A stretch of 64,000 bases of DNA from Bacteroides sedimenti (GTDB lineage Bacteria; Bacteroidota; Bacteroidia; Bacteroidales; Bacteroidaceae): assembly GCF_040365225.1 (NCBI RefSeq), contig NZ_AP028055.1:1302001-1366000 (forward strand), written 5' to 3'. The first letter of the stretch is position 1. The number at the start of each line of letters is the position of its first letter. Below are positions 17,336-26,315 of the stretch, piece after piece. Both the position numbers and the translations under genes were made by a program. The notes beneath the pieces are model-generated. The model ran no database searches and was not told the origin of the DNA. It saw only the letters and a list, made by a program, of their open reading frames with translations.

Positions 17336-19552
17336 ATGGAAGATACCTCATTTTTCACAGATGAAGAGTTGACAATAATGCGCTCTTTATACAGAAGACT
17401 ACTGACTTCCGCGGGAGACAGCATCAGCAAGGAAGATAAACAAAAACTAAGACAGCATCTTCATCAGGCAATTGAAGCCAATTGCATGCAACGCAACAGT
17501 TTTGACATGAATCCTATAATCAGGGATTTGCAGACTGCAATCATTGTTTCCGAGGAAATTGGAATGAAAGGGTCGTGCCTGATAGGAATCATGTTACATG
17601 ACATGGTTAAAAGCAACTTCTTTACCCTTGAATCCGTACGAGAAATGTATGGTGAAGATGTGGCAGTAATTATAAAAGGTCTGGTTAAAACCAGCGAACT
17701 GTATGCCAAAAGTCCGGCTGTCGAATCTGAAAATTTCAGGAATCTGTTGATTTCCTTTGCTGAAGACATGCGTGTAATCCTGATCATGATTGCAGATCGG
17801 GTAAATATCATGCGTCAGATTAAAGATTCGCAGAATGCAGAAGACCGGCTTAAAGTGGCTAATGAAGCTGCATATCTATATGCTCCGCTAGCACATAAAC
17901 TAGGGCTTTACAAACTAAAGTCTGAGCTGGAAGACCTTTCGCTTAAGTACACCCGGAAAGAGACTTATTATCAGATAAAAGATAAACTGAATGAGACAAA
18001 AGCATCCCGGGATAAGTACATAAAGGCTTTTATCGAACCAATCAAAACGAAACTGGAAGAGGCCGGACTGCAATTTGACATAAAAGGGCGAACCAAGTCA
18101 ATACATTCCATCTGGAACAAGATGGTGAAACAAAAGACCAATTTCGAGGGAATTTATGACCTGTTTGCCATCCGTATCATTATTGACACGGAGATTGAGA
18201 AAGAGAAATCAGATTGCTGGCAGGCATATTCCATTATAACGGATATGTATCAGCCTAACCCGAAGCGTTTACGTGATTGGCTTTCCATTCCCAAAAGCAA
18301 CGGATACGAATCGCTGCATATTACTGTGATGGGGCCTGAAGGCAGATGGGTGGAAGTACAGATCCGTACACAAAGAATGGACGAGATTGCCGAGAGAGGT
18401 TTGGCCGCACACTGGAAATACAAAGGTGTTAAAGGAGAAAGCGGATTGGACGAATGGCTTACTTCAGTGCGTGAAGCGCTTGAAAATGCGGAAGATGACA
18501 CCATGAAGGTTATGGACCGCTTTAAGCTGGACCTTTACGAAGATGAGGTGTTTGTCTTCACCCCTAAAGGCGACCTGTTTAAGCTTCCTAAAGGAGCTAC
18601 CGTACTCGATTTTGCATTCCATATTCACAGCAAACTGGGGTGCAAATGTGTAGGTGCGCGAGTGAATGGCAAGAATGTTCAGCTTAAACAGCAGCTAAAA
18701 AGCGGTGATCAAGTAGAAATTACAACTTCGAACACACAATATCCTAAGCAGGACTGGCTTAACATTGTAACCACGTCTAAAGCCCGGAATAAAATCCGTT
18801 TGGAACTGAAGGAGATGGCGAGCAAACAAACCGACTTTGCCAAGGAGACCTTGCAGAGGAAGTTTAAAAACCGTAAAATAGATTACGATGAAGCGATTCT
18901 GATGCGGTTGATTAAAAAACTGGGCTTTAAAACAGTAACCGATTTCTATCTGAGAATTGCTGATGAAACGCTTGATGTAAACGAGATTCTGGAAAAGTAC
19001 ACAGAACTGCAGAAGAAAGAGTCGGAAGCACATGAGGAGCAGACATACAGAAGCGCGGAGACTTACAATCTTCAGGCTCCTAGGGAGGAAATAGGCGCAA
19101 AAGAAGATGTCCTGGTTATTGACCAGAATCTGAAAGGGCTCGATTTTAAACTGGCTAAATGCTGCAGTCCTATCTATGGGGATGATGTCTTTGGATTCGT
19201 CACTATCAGCGGAGGAATCAAGATTCACCGGGTAGACTGTCCGAATGCTCCTCAAATGATGGACCGATTCGGTTACAGAATTGTCAAGGCCCGCTGGGCA
19301 GGCAAGGCGGCAGGAAAGCAATACCCTATCACCCTGAAAGTTGTAGGGCATGATGATATCGGAATTGTGACTAACATAACCTCAATCATTTCAAAAGAAA
19401 AGGATGTTACACTTAGGTCTATCGGAATAAGCTCTAATGACGGGCTATTTTCGGGAACTCTTACCGTTTCTATTGAAGATACGTCACGGCTGGACGCATT
19501 GATTAAAAAGCTTCAAAGTGTAAAAGGTGTGAAGCAGGTAAGCAGAAGCTAA
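17336..19552 (+). CDS. relA: RelA/SpoT homologue, (p)ppGpp synthetase with degenerate hydrolase domain
   Basis: 738 residues with the long RSH layout: N-terminal HD domain, synthetase, TGS (about 405-465, VFVFTPKGDLFKLPKGATVLDFAFHIH), helical region and C-terminal ACT (about 665-735). The synthetase looks intact, with RLRDWLSIPKSNGYESLH (311-328) and EVQIRTQRMDEIAERGLAAHW (340-360). The HD domain keeps H88-D89 and the later Asp (IADR), but the usual Glu-Asp after the HD pair is replaced (HDMVKSNFF), and the first metal-binding His is not found. This is probably a synthetase-only paralogue, and a second RSH should supply hydrolysis. It precedes dgkA by 4 bp in an operon. Confidence 0.9.
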   Translation: MEDTSFFTDEELTIMRSLYRRLLTSAGDSISKEDKQKLRQHLHQAIEANCMQRNSFDMNPIIRDLQTAIIVSEEIGMKGSCLIGIMLHDMVKSNFFTLESVREMYGEDVAVIIKGLVKTSELYAKSPAVESENFRNLLISFAEDMRVILIMIADRVNIMRQIKDSQNAEDRLKVANEAAYLYAPLAHKLGLYKLKSELEDLSLKYTRKETYYQIKDKLNETKASRDKYIKAFIEPIKTKLEEAGLQFDIKGRTKSIHSIWNKMVKQKTNFEGIYDLFAIRIIIDTEIEKEKSDCWQAYSIITDMYQPNPKRLRDWLSIPKSNGYESLHITVMGPEGRWVEVQIRTQRMDEIAERGLAAHWKYKGVKGESGLDEWLTSVREALENAEDDTMKVMDRFKLDLYEDEVFVFTPKGDLFKLPKGATVLDFAFHIHSKLGCKCVGARVNGKNVQLKQQLKSGDQVEITTSNTQYPKQDWLNIVTTSKARNKIRLELKEMASKQTDFAKETLQRKFKNRKIDYDEAILMRLIKKLGFKTVTDFYLRIADETLDVNEILEKYTELQKKESEAHEEQTYRSAETYNLQAPREEIGAKEDVLVIDQNLKGLDFKLAKCCSPIYGDDVFGFVTISGGIKIHRVDCPNAPQMMDRFGYRIVKARWAGKAAGKQYPITLKVVGHDDIGIVTNITSIISKEKDVTLRSIGISSNDGLFSGTLTVSIEDTSRLDALIKKLQSVKGVKQVSRS

Positions 19553-19556
19553 GATC

Positions 19557-19928
19557 ATGGAAAAATTCAGTATACGAAAGCGAATTAAAAGTTTTACCTA
19601 TGCCTGGAAAGGTATAGGTAGTTTTATAGGAAAAGAACACAATGCATGGATACATCTGACTATCACAACAGCAGTTATAGTCAGCGGATTCCTGCTCAAC
19701 ATCACCTCTGCCGAATGGATAGCAATCGTGCTATCCATCGCATTGGTGCTGAGTGCTGAGGCATTCAATACAGCCATTGAGAGACTTGTAGACCTGACTT
19801 CTCCCGAAGAGAACTATATTGCCGGCGATGTGAAAGACATTGCAGCCGGGGCTGTGCTTATCTGCGCCCTTGCTGCTGCAACTGTGGGATTAATTATTTT
19901 TGTCCCTTATCTGATTCGACTACTCTAA
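19557..19928 (+). CDS. dgkA: Diacylglycerol/undecaprenol kinase (DgkA family)
   Basis: A small inner-membrane lipid kinase of 123 residues with three membrane helices. The family signature AEAFNTAIERLVDL (about 78-91) contains the catalytic/metal-binding Glu residues, and KDIAAGAVL (near 103-111) is the second conserved block. It phosphorylates diacylglycerol or undecaprenol with ATP; which lipid cannot be told from the sequence. It starts 4 bp after the relA stop, so the two are cotranscribed, linking envelope lipid recycling with the stringent response by position only. Confidence 0.92.
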   Translation: MEKFSIRKRIKSFTYAWKGIGSFIGKEHNAWIHLTITTAVIVSGFLLNITSAEWIAIVLSIALVLSAEAFNTAIERLVDLTSPEENYIAGDVKDIAAGAVLICALAAATVGLIIFVPYLIRLL

Positions 19929-20047
19929 GCACAACTTTTCAATGATAACCGGCTATTTTAAAACCGGGCATTCTTATTATGTACCAAATACGTCATCAAC
20001 AATAATAAGACCTAATTAATTTACAGCTAATAAAACAAACCACCATT

Positions 20048-22573
20048 ATGAAAACAATCTTTACTAAGTTCCTCATTTTCTTTTTGGGGCTGCTCGTTTC
20101 TGTAAGCATTCCTGCGAGCGCAAAAAAGAAACAGAGTACTTATGACCCAAATCTTCGCCTACATTACACTTCACCTGCCCAGTTATGGGAAGAGACTCTG
20201 CCGTTGGGAAACGGACGTCTAGGTATGATGCCCGACGGAGGGATTAACAAAGAACGAATTGTACTGAATGATATATCTATGTGGTCGGGTTCCGAGGTGG
20301 ATAATAACAATCCCGAGGCTGCAACCTATCTGCCACAAATCAGGGAGCTCCTTTTTCAAGGGAAAAACGAAGAGGCACAAAAAGTCATGTATCAACACTT
20401 TGTGCCAAGTGGAGTAGGTTCCAATCAGGGAAATGGCAAGGATGCTCCTTACGGAAGCTTCCAGATGCTTGGAAACCTGATTGTTGATTACACATACAAC
20501 AAATCTGCTAAAAAGAACTCACCCGAATACAACAAACCTGATTCGTACGAGCGTGAGCTTGACCTGAACTCTGCCGTAGCCAAGACCTCTTTTTTCAGAA
20601 ACGGTATTGAATATGTGCGCGAATATTTCGTTTCACGCAACAAAGATGTAATGGTAATCAGAATAAGTGCCCCAAAGGCAATAGGCGCCATTTCATTTAA
20701 GGTCATGTTCAACCGTCCGGAAAATGCTAAGATTAGTGCAGACAAAAATCAGCTTGTCATGGAGGGTACACTGAAAAGTGGTGTAAAAGACAAGGATGGA
20801 GTTTCATTCCTAGCTAAACTAAGGGCCAAAACTCACGGAGGAACAGTTGCTGTTACCAATCAGGGACTGGAAATCAAGAATGCAAACAGTGTTGAACTCT
20901 ATATCTCTGCCGGAACCGATTTCAACCTTGCCGGAGTGCAATATAAATCGCTTGTGGATGTTCTGATGGCTAAAGCCTTCGGCATTTCGTATGATAAACT
21001 CAAAAAAGAGCATATTGAAGATTATTCCTCGTTATTCGGCCGGGTAAACCTGACTTTGGGAAATCCAAACTCAATGACAGCCAATAGTCAGCTTAAACAA
21101 GACCTGCCAACTGACGAACGCATTCGTATGTTCCAGCTGGAAGACGACCCGGCGTTGGCAGCGCTTTACATGCAATTCGGACGTTACCTGTTTATCAGCA
21201 GCACAAGGGCAAACACCCTCCCACCCAATCTTCAGGGATTGTGGGCAAATACACTTAGCACTCCCTGGAACGGAGACTATCACCTCAACATCAACCTGCA
21301 AATGAACTACTGGCTTATGGAACCGGGAAATCTTGCCGATCAGTTCCAACCGTTTGTATCTCTGACAAACAATCTGGTTCCCCCGGGCGAATCTTCGGCA
21401 AAAGCTTTTTACGGAAAAGATGCCAAAGGATGGGTTGCGCACATGATGACCAATGTATGGAATTACACCGCTCCGGGCGAACACCCATCCTGGGGGGCAA
21501 CTAACACTGGTGGTGCCTGGCTTTGCGCACATTTATGGGACCATTATGAATATCTGGGCGATAACAGAACCGAAGATGGTCAATCATACCTTAAACAGAT
21601 TTACCCAACATTGAAAGGCGCTTCAGAGTTCTTCCTGTCGACCATGGTTGAAGAGCCTACACACGGATGGCTAGTGACAGCTCCAAGCTCTTCGCCTGAG
21701 AACAGTTTCTATGCAAAAGACGGAAAAAGCGATGTCAGCATTTGCATGGGGCCAACAATGGACAACGAACTTGTGCGCGAACTTTTCTCGAATGTAATCA
21801 AGGCTTCTAAAATATTGGGAGTGGACGAAGAGTACCGTAAGCAGCTGACCGCTGCATCTTTGAAACTGCCACCTTTCCAAGTCAGCAAAGAAGGCTACTT
21901 GCTGGAGTGGCTGGAAGATTATAAAGAAACAGATGTACACCATCGCCACGTGTCTCATTTGTATGGTCTGCATCCGGGCAACCAGATAACATTGAGCAAA
22001 ACTCCCGACCTGGCGGAAGCATGCAGGGTTACCCTCAACAGAAGAGGTGACGAGGCAACAGGATGGTCGCGTGCTTGGAAACTGAATTTCTGGGCCAGAC
22101 TAGGCGATGGCAACCGTGCTTATAAACTTTTCAAAAGTTTGCTCAACCCGAGCTATAAACCTGAAACTCCAAGCAGAAGAGAGAGTGGTACCTACCCTAA
22201 CCTATTCTGCGCTCATCCTCCTTTTCAGATAGATGGTAACTTCGGCGGTTCTGCCGGAATCATGGAAATGCTGTTGCAAAGTCACGAAGGGTTCATTAAC
22301 CTGCTTCCGGCTCTTCCTAACAGCTGGAACGAAGGTAGCTTTAACGGGCTGAGGGCACGTGGCGGAGCAACCGTGACTCTCAGCTGGGAAAATAGAAAAC
22401 CGACGAAATGTTCTATCGAATCGGCTTACGGCGGCACATACAAATTAAGAATCCCCGAAGGTGTTTCAACGGTAACGGTAAAAGGTAAAGATATCAATAA
22501 GAAATTCAAGAATGAGAAATTCATTGAGATCCCCGTATACAAAGGGAAAAAAGTAGAAATAACATTCAATTAA
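20048..22573 (+). CDS. Alpha-L-fucosidase (GH95)
   Basis: An 841-residue secreted or periplasmic glycoside hydrolase with a signal peptide (about 1-25). An N-terminal beta domain carries the GH95 start motif PAQLWEETLPLGNGRLG (43-59), followed by an (alpha/alpha)6 barrel. Residues matching the characterised GH95 active site are present: N414 and N416 in HLNINLQMNYW, E551 in APSSSPENSF and D729 in FQIDGNFGGSAG. It most likely cleaves alpha-1,2-linked fucose, for instance from mucin or milk-type glycans; some GH95 enzymes act on galactose instead. No SusC/D genes are adjacent. A terminator follows. Confidence 0.93.
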   Translation: MKTIFTKFLIFFLGLLVSVSIPASAKKKQSTYDPNLRLHYTSPAQLWEETLPLGNGRLGMMPDGGINKERIVLNDISMWSGSEVDNNNPEAATYLPQIRELLFQGKNEEAQKVMYQHFVPSGVGSNQGNGKDAPYGSFQMLGNLIVDYTYNKSAKKNSPEYNKPDSYERELDLNSAVAKTSFFRNGIEYVREYFVSRNKDVMVIRISAPKAIGAISFKVMFNRPENAKISADKNQLVMEGTLKSGVKDKDGVSFLAKLRAKTHGGTVAVTNQGLEIKNANSVELYISAGTDFNLAGVQYKSLVDVLMAKAFGISYDKLKKEHIEDYSSLFGRVNLTLGNPNSMTANSQLKQDLPTDERIRMFQLEDDPALAALYMQFGRYLFISSTRANTLPPNLQGLWANTLSTPWNGDYHLNINLQMNYWLMEPGNLADQFQPFVSLTNNLVPPGESSAKAFYGKDAKGWVAHMMTNVWNYTAPGEHPSWGATNTGGAWLCAHLWDHYEYLGDNRTEDGQSYLKQIYPTLKGASEFFLSTMVEEPTHGWLVTAPSSSPENSFYAKDGKSDVSICMGPTMDNELVRELFSNVIKASKILGVDEEYRKQLTAASLKLPPFQVSKEGYLLEWLEDYKETDVHHRHVSHLYGLHPGNQITLSKTPDLAEACRVTLNRRGDEATGWSRAWKLNFWARLGDGNRAYKLFKSLLNPSYKPETPSRRESGTYPNLFCAHPPFQIDGNFGGSAGIMEMLLQSHEGFINLLPALPNSWNEGSFNGLRARGGATVTLSWENRKPTKCSIESAYGGTYKLRIPEGVSTVTVKGKDINKKFKNEKFIEIPVYKGKKVEITFN

Positions 22574-22596
22574 TGGATAATCCACACTGAAATGAG

Positions 22597-22637
22597 ATAG
22601 GGTGAATTGCAATAGCGATTTCACCCTATTTTGTTTT
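22597..22637 (+). terminator. Rho-independent terminator of the GH95 gene
   Basis: ATAGGGTGAA (22597-22606) pairs exactly with TTCACCCTAT (22620-22629), followed by TTTTGTTTT. Confidence 0.88.
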
Positions 22638-22999
22638 AATCATTCTGAAACATCTATTCAATATCAATTCGTCCTGAAAAATTATTTATTTATTATTCTC
22701 ATAAGCATAAAGAGAACCTCATAAACCAAAGGAGTATTCAACCTTTTTCTAACATAAGGCATTTATTTCCAGAAATAAATTTTTATTCTCGTAACAGAGG
22801 ATAAAAACACAACGAGGTTTGTGCAAACATTCGGTTATGTTTTTTAAAAGGACGGCGGAACTTTAATAAAAAGGCGGTTACGTTTTTTATGATGCCAAAC
22901 TAGATATCCGCAAAGTTTGTTCTTGAAAGCTATTTCCTAAATACTCCTATCTATCTCCTTACCGAGTGATTAGATTCATTATTAGATAAAATTGTTTAA
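22638..22999. other. Non-coding region upstream of the DedA gene
   Basis: About 360 bp without a supported gene. It contains short G-rich patches (AAGGACGGCGG, AAAAAGGCGG) that look like near-repeats about 33 bp apart. No clear RNA gene. Confidence 0.35.
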
Positions 23000-23044
23000 T
23001 AAAGCATTTTTTATTGAATGCTTTAGAATTTATTCCTATTTTTG
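23000..23044 (+). promoter_or_regulatory. Promoter of the DedA gene with overlapping inverted repeat
   Basis: The -7 box TATTTTTG (23037-23044) follows a partial -33 TTG (23014-23016) by 20 bp. TAAAGCATT (23000-23008) and AATGCTTTA (23017-23025) form a perfect 9-bp inverted repeat over the -33 region, where a repressor could bind. Transcription would begin near 23051. Confidence 0.55.
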
Positions 23045-23071
23045 CACGTCAATTATAAAAAAGTAATAGCC

Positions 23072-23725
23072 ATGGAATACATCCAATACATTATCGATTT
23101 CGCGCTTCACATAGACAAACAACTACCTATGCTTGTTGCTGAATACGGCATCTGGATTTACGCAATTTTATTTATCCTTATTTTCTGCGAAACAGGCTTG
23201 GTTATTACTCCATTTCTACCCGGAGATTCTTTATTGTTCGTTGCAGGAACTGTTGCCGCCATCGGAACAAATAACATGGATATTCATCTGTTGGTTTTAT
23301 TACTTATTATAGCTGCCATATTGGGCGACGCTTCCAATTATATCATTGGGCGTTTCTTCGGGGAAAAGCTCTTCAGTAATCCGAATTCTAAAATTTTCAA
23401 GCAAAGTTATCTGGAAAAAACACACGCTTTTTATGAAAAGCATGGTGGTAAAACCATTATTCTGGCACGATTTGTTCCAATTGTCCGCACATTTGCGCCA
23501 TTTGTTGCAGGAATGGGACACATGAGCTATCGTCATTTTGCTCATTACAATATTGTTGGAGGAATTATTTGGGTGACTCTGCTCACATACTTAGGTTACT
23601 TCCTAGGAACTCTTGAAATTGTTCAGAATAATATCAAGTTCCTGATTATACTGATAATATTTGTTTCGATTCTTCCGGCTATCATTGAGGTGGTTAGAAA
23701 CAAACGCAAAAGCAAAACCGCTTAA
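23072..23725 (+). CDS. DedA family membrane protein
   Basis: 217 residues from the ATG at 23072. An in-frame TTG at 23042 lies inside the -7 box and upstream of the expected transcription start, so it is rejected. DedA/SNARE-associated proteins are inner-membrane proteins implicated in undecaprenyl-phosphate or phospholipid flipping and membrane potential. The signature is present: FCETGLVITPFLPGDSLLF (about 49-67), GDASNYIIGRFFG, and the FARFVPIVRTFAPFVAGMGHM-type block with its conserved Arg residues. Monocistronic. Confidence 0.92.
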   Translation: MEYIQYIIDFALHIDKQLPMLVAEYGIWIYAILFILIFCETGLVITPFLPGDSLLFVAGTVAAIGTNNMDIHLLVLLLIIAAILGDASNYIIGRFFGEKLFSNPNSKIFKQSYLEKTHAFYEKHGGKTIILARFVPIVRTFAPFVAGMGHMSYRHFAHYNIVGGIIWVTLLTYLGYFLGTLEIVQNNIKFLIILIIFVSILPAIIEVVRNKRKSKTA

Positions 23726-23855
23726 TTGAATAGACTCAAACGATCAATTATACTTTTTTAACACCAAATTTTGCAGAATATAAAATAAAGAACCAAAAAT
23801 AATCTATTTTTATATGTTTTAATATCTAGCTGAATCTACTATTATTAAAACTACA

Positions 23856-25775
23856 ATGAATAGAAAAAAGGACTCGTTTCTCAGCAATCTTTTATTCAAA
23901 GATTATCGGTTTATATTTACACTTTGGATAGTCACTTCAGTTACCTGCGGGATTCTAAAATATTTCGGAGGTACATACAATAACTACCGCATATTAAGAA
24001 ATGTATTCTGGCACGCCCGCCATCAGCTTCCTCTTTACGATGTTTATCCTAAAGAGTATTTTGGAGTGAGCCACTATGGAGTATTCTTCAGTGCACTTAT
24101 TGCCCCGTTCTCTGTTCTACCTAATATTTTCGGAATTGTTTTATGGGTAACTGCCAATGCGTGGTTATTATACTATGCCATACGAAAACTTCCCGTCAGC
24201 AGAAATAAGCATCTATTCATCTATCTCCTGTGTATTTTTGAGCTTTACAACTCTCTCGCTTCACAGCAATTTTACGTGGGAATGGCTGCCCTTATCATCC
24301 TTAGCTATCATCTTATTGAGCAAAAAAAAGAGTTCTTTGCTGCATTCTTCATAATGCTGGGAACATTTACTTCAGGTTACGGAGTAATAGGTCTTGCTTT
24401 TCTCCCCTTTTCCAAAAATAAGAAAAGACTTATTTTTTCATGTCTTTTTTGGGGATTACTCATGTTTTTACTTCCAATGTCGTACACCTCAAACGAATAT
24501 GTGTGGACTCAATACTATTCTTGGTTAAAGGAGCTAATTTCAGAAAACAATCTGAATATGTTTGCCAGATACCACAACATCTCTCTACTGGGAATGGTCA
24601 GAAAAATAAGTGGAAGTGGTACCTATTCGGATTTATGGCTGGCCATTCCGGGTATTATACTCTTCATTCTACCCTTTTGCAGGATAAAACAGTATCGTTC
24701 TAAAAGCTTTCGCATGATGATGTTAGCCTCATCGCTGCTTTTCATAGTGCTGTTCAGCACTTTCAGCGAGTCGGGTTCCTACATTATCGCAATGATTGCT
24801 GTTACCTTGTGGTACATAAATACCCCTTCCAGAAGCAGTTCTTTCAATATGACACTTTTAATCTTTGCATTCTTTCTTACCGGATTATCAAGCAGCGACA
24901 TGTTTCCTCCCGAAATACGTAGAAGCTTTATATTTCCATTTGCCTTGAAATCATTACCCTGCATAATTATTTGGTTCAAAATTTGTTATGAACTTTGTTT
25001 TCTGAACTTCTGCCTGAAAGAGGGAATACCTCAAAAAGAAGAGAGTCCGCAAATGATATCAAACCATAATAATGAGATTGATATAGTGTTGCCATGCTAT
25101 AACCCTACGGCAAACTGGCCTGAACTGATTCACGATAAGATGAACCAAATGAATCTCTATTTCCCCGATAAACTTTTTCACCTGATTGTAGTAAATGATG
25201 GCTCTTCCTTACGGATGAGTGAGAACGAAATAGGACGTTTTAAAACTCTTCTTCCAAATGCTCAACTTATCAGTTATCTCGAAAACAGAGGTAAAGGATA
25301 TGCGCTTAGAAAGGGAATGGAAAATTCTTGCTCGTCAATGGCCATATATACTAACTGGAATTTTCCTTATGATTTGGAAAGCATGAAATCCATCATCAAG
25401 AAATTGGAGGAAGGATACGATGTCGTTGTTGGAGCACGTAATAATGATTATTACCACCATGCCGGACTTGACCTTTTTCGTTGGTTCGTTTCTATATTCT
25501 CATGGCTTCTCAATTGGATTGTACTTGGAATCAGGATAAACGACACCCAGGGAGGACTTACCGGAATGAGCCGCAAGGGCAAAGAGATTCTTTTAAGAAC
25601 TAAAATAAATCAATTCCTGTTCGATACGGAGTTTATATACCTTGCATCGAAGAACCCGGAAATATATCTTTGCGAAACGCAGGCAAATCTGCACGAAGGG
25701 AAAAAGTTCGTCTTTAACGGCATTAAAGTTCTGAGTAGGAAAATAACTAATTTTGTTCGGATTGCTCATAGGTAA
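23856..25775 (+). CDS. Membrane glycosyltransferase (DUF2029/GT87-like) fused to a GT2 domain
   Basis: 639 residues. Residues 1-390 are a polytopic membrane region with about ten hydrophobic helices, in the style of polyprenol-phosphate-dependent GT87/DUF2029 enzymes. Residues ~407-639 form a GT2 domain similar to dolichyl-phosphate-mannose synthase, with VVNDGSS (445-451), LENRGKGYALRKGM (475-488) and DTQGGLTGMSRKG. The position where GT2 enzymes carry the metal-binding DxD reads TNWNFPYD (N500-W501-N502). The fusion would couple making and using a lipid-linked sugar, but the altered DxD makes activity uncertain. The gene stands alone. Confidence 0.75.
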   Translation: MNRKKDSFLSNLLFKDYRFIFTLWIVTSVTCGILKYFGGTYNNYRILRNVFWHARHQLPLYDVYPKEYFGVSHYGVFFSALIAPFSVLPNIFGIVLWVTANAWLLYYAIRKLPVSRNKHLFIYLLCIFELYNSLASQQFYVGMAALIILSYHLIEQKKEFFAAFFIMLGTFTSGYGVIGLAFLPFSKNKKRLIFSCLFWGLLMFLLPMSYTSNEYVWTQYYSWLKELISENNLNMFARYHNISLLGMVRKISGSGTYSDLWLAIPGIILFILPFCRIKQYRSKSFRMMMLASSLLFIVLFSTFSESGSYIIAMIAVTLWYINTPSRSSSFNMTLLIFAFFLTGLSSSDMFPPEIRRSFIFPFALKSLPCIIIWFKICYELCFLNFCLKEGIPQKEESPQMISNHNNEIDIVLPCYNPTANWPELIHDKMNQMNLYFPDKLFHLIVVNDGSSLRMSENEIGRFKTLLPNAQLISYLENRGKGYALRKGMENSCSSMAIYTNWNFPYDLESMKSIIKKLEEGYDVVVGARNNDYYHHAGLDLFRWFVSIFSWLLNWIVLGIRINDTQGGLTGMSRKGKEILLRTKINQFLFDTEFIYLASKNPEIYLCETQANLHEGKKFVFNGIKVLSRKITNFVRIAHR

Positions 25776-25875
25776 TAAGAATATTCAAAATAAACAAATA
25801 AAAGAGGTTGGTTAAAAGTCAAGTTCAAGAAAGCTAAAGCTACTGATTAAAGTTTAACCAAGTCTGAAAGCGTTG

Positions 25876-25923
25876 AAAGAGCCATTTCCAATCTGTTGTG
25901 TGGATTGAAAATGGCTCTCTTTA
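25876..25923 (+). terminator. Rho-independent terminator after the GT fusion
   Basis: AGAGCCATTTCCAATC (25878-25893) pairs with GATTGAAAATGGCTCT (25903-25918), with two unpaired positions, then CTTTATT. On the minus strand it also faces the end of the efflux operon. Confidence 0.8.
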
Positions 25924-25990
25924 TTGGGAAGAGTTACAAACTATGTTTCTTTCAGATTGGAGAACACTTTTTGATTCTCTCTTGCTGCTC

Positions 25991-26308
25991 TTATAGTTCT
26001 TTCATTGTTGAAGCCTCAACCGGAAGAATAAATCCTCTGACCGGAAAACGTTCGTTTTTCTCTTCATTGCATTTATTGATTGAATTAAGCATATTACGTG
26101 CTGCCTCTTCGCTTGTAAAAGCAAAGAAGAACATTGAATTAAATTTGCCATTGGAGCTACCGTACCAATTATCAAGTAAGTTAGGTCGGTGAGTTGCCTT
26201 AAACCCTGTCGTCTCTGTTCTGCTGAAAACCGTAATTCCTGAATTAGTAAGCATCTCCGCCACTTTATCGGAAAATTCAGCTAAACTGGTTACTACTAAT
26301 AGTTTCAT
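25991..26308 (-). CDS. PII-like small protein of the RND efflux operon
   Basis: 105 residues, with no signal peptide. The pattern of a beta strand (MKLLVVTSLAEF), a helix, a long variable loop (about 40-60) and a second beta-alpha-beta unit ending in FPVRGFILPVEA resembles the PII/CutA1 ferredoxin-like fold seen in small proteins encoded beside RND heavy-metal or multidrug pumps. It starts 7 bp after the pump gene, so it is the last gene of that operon. It may sense a ligand or tune the pump, which is inference. Fold assignment is moderate and function unknown. Confidence 0.6.
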   Translation of the reverse strand: MKLLVVTSLAEFSDKVAEMLTNSGITVFSRTETTGFKATHRPNLLDNWYGSSNGKFNSMFFFAFTSEEAARNMLNSINKCNEEKNERFPVRGFILPVEASTMKEL

Positions 26309-26315
26309 ATTATTT

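Noticed and set aside
22638..22999. Possible RNA gene in the DedA upstream region
   Set aside because: No promoter box, no strong hairpin and no terminator pattern were found.
23042..23071. Upstream TTG start of the DedA gene
   Set aside because: It overlaps the -7 box, so it cannot lie in the transcript.
25896..26192. Plus-strand 98-codon frame opposite the PII-like gene
   Set aside because: It begins within the terminator hairpin and is antisense to a gene with better coding character and operon context.
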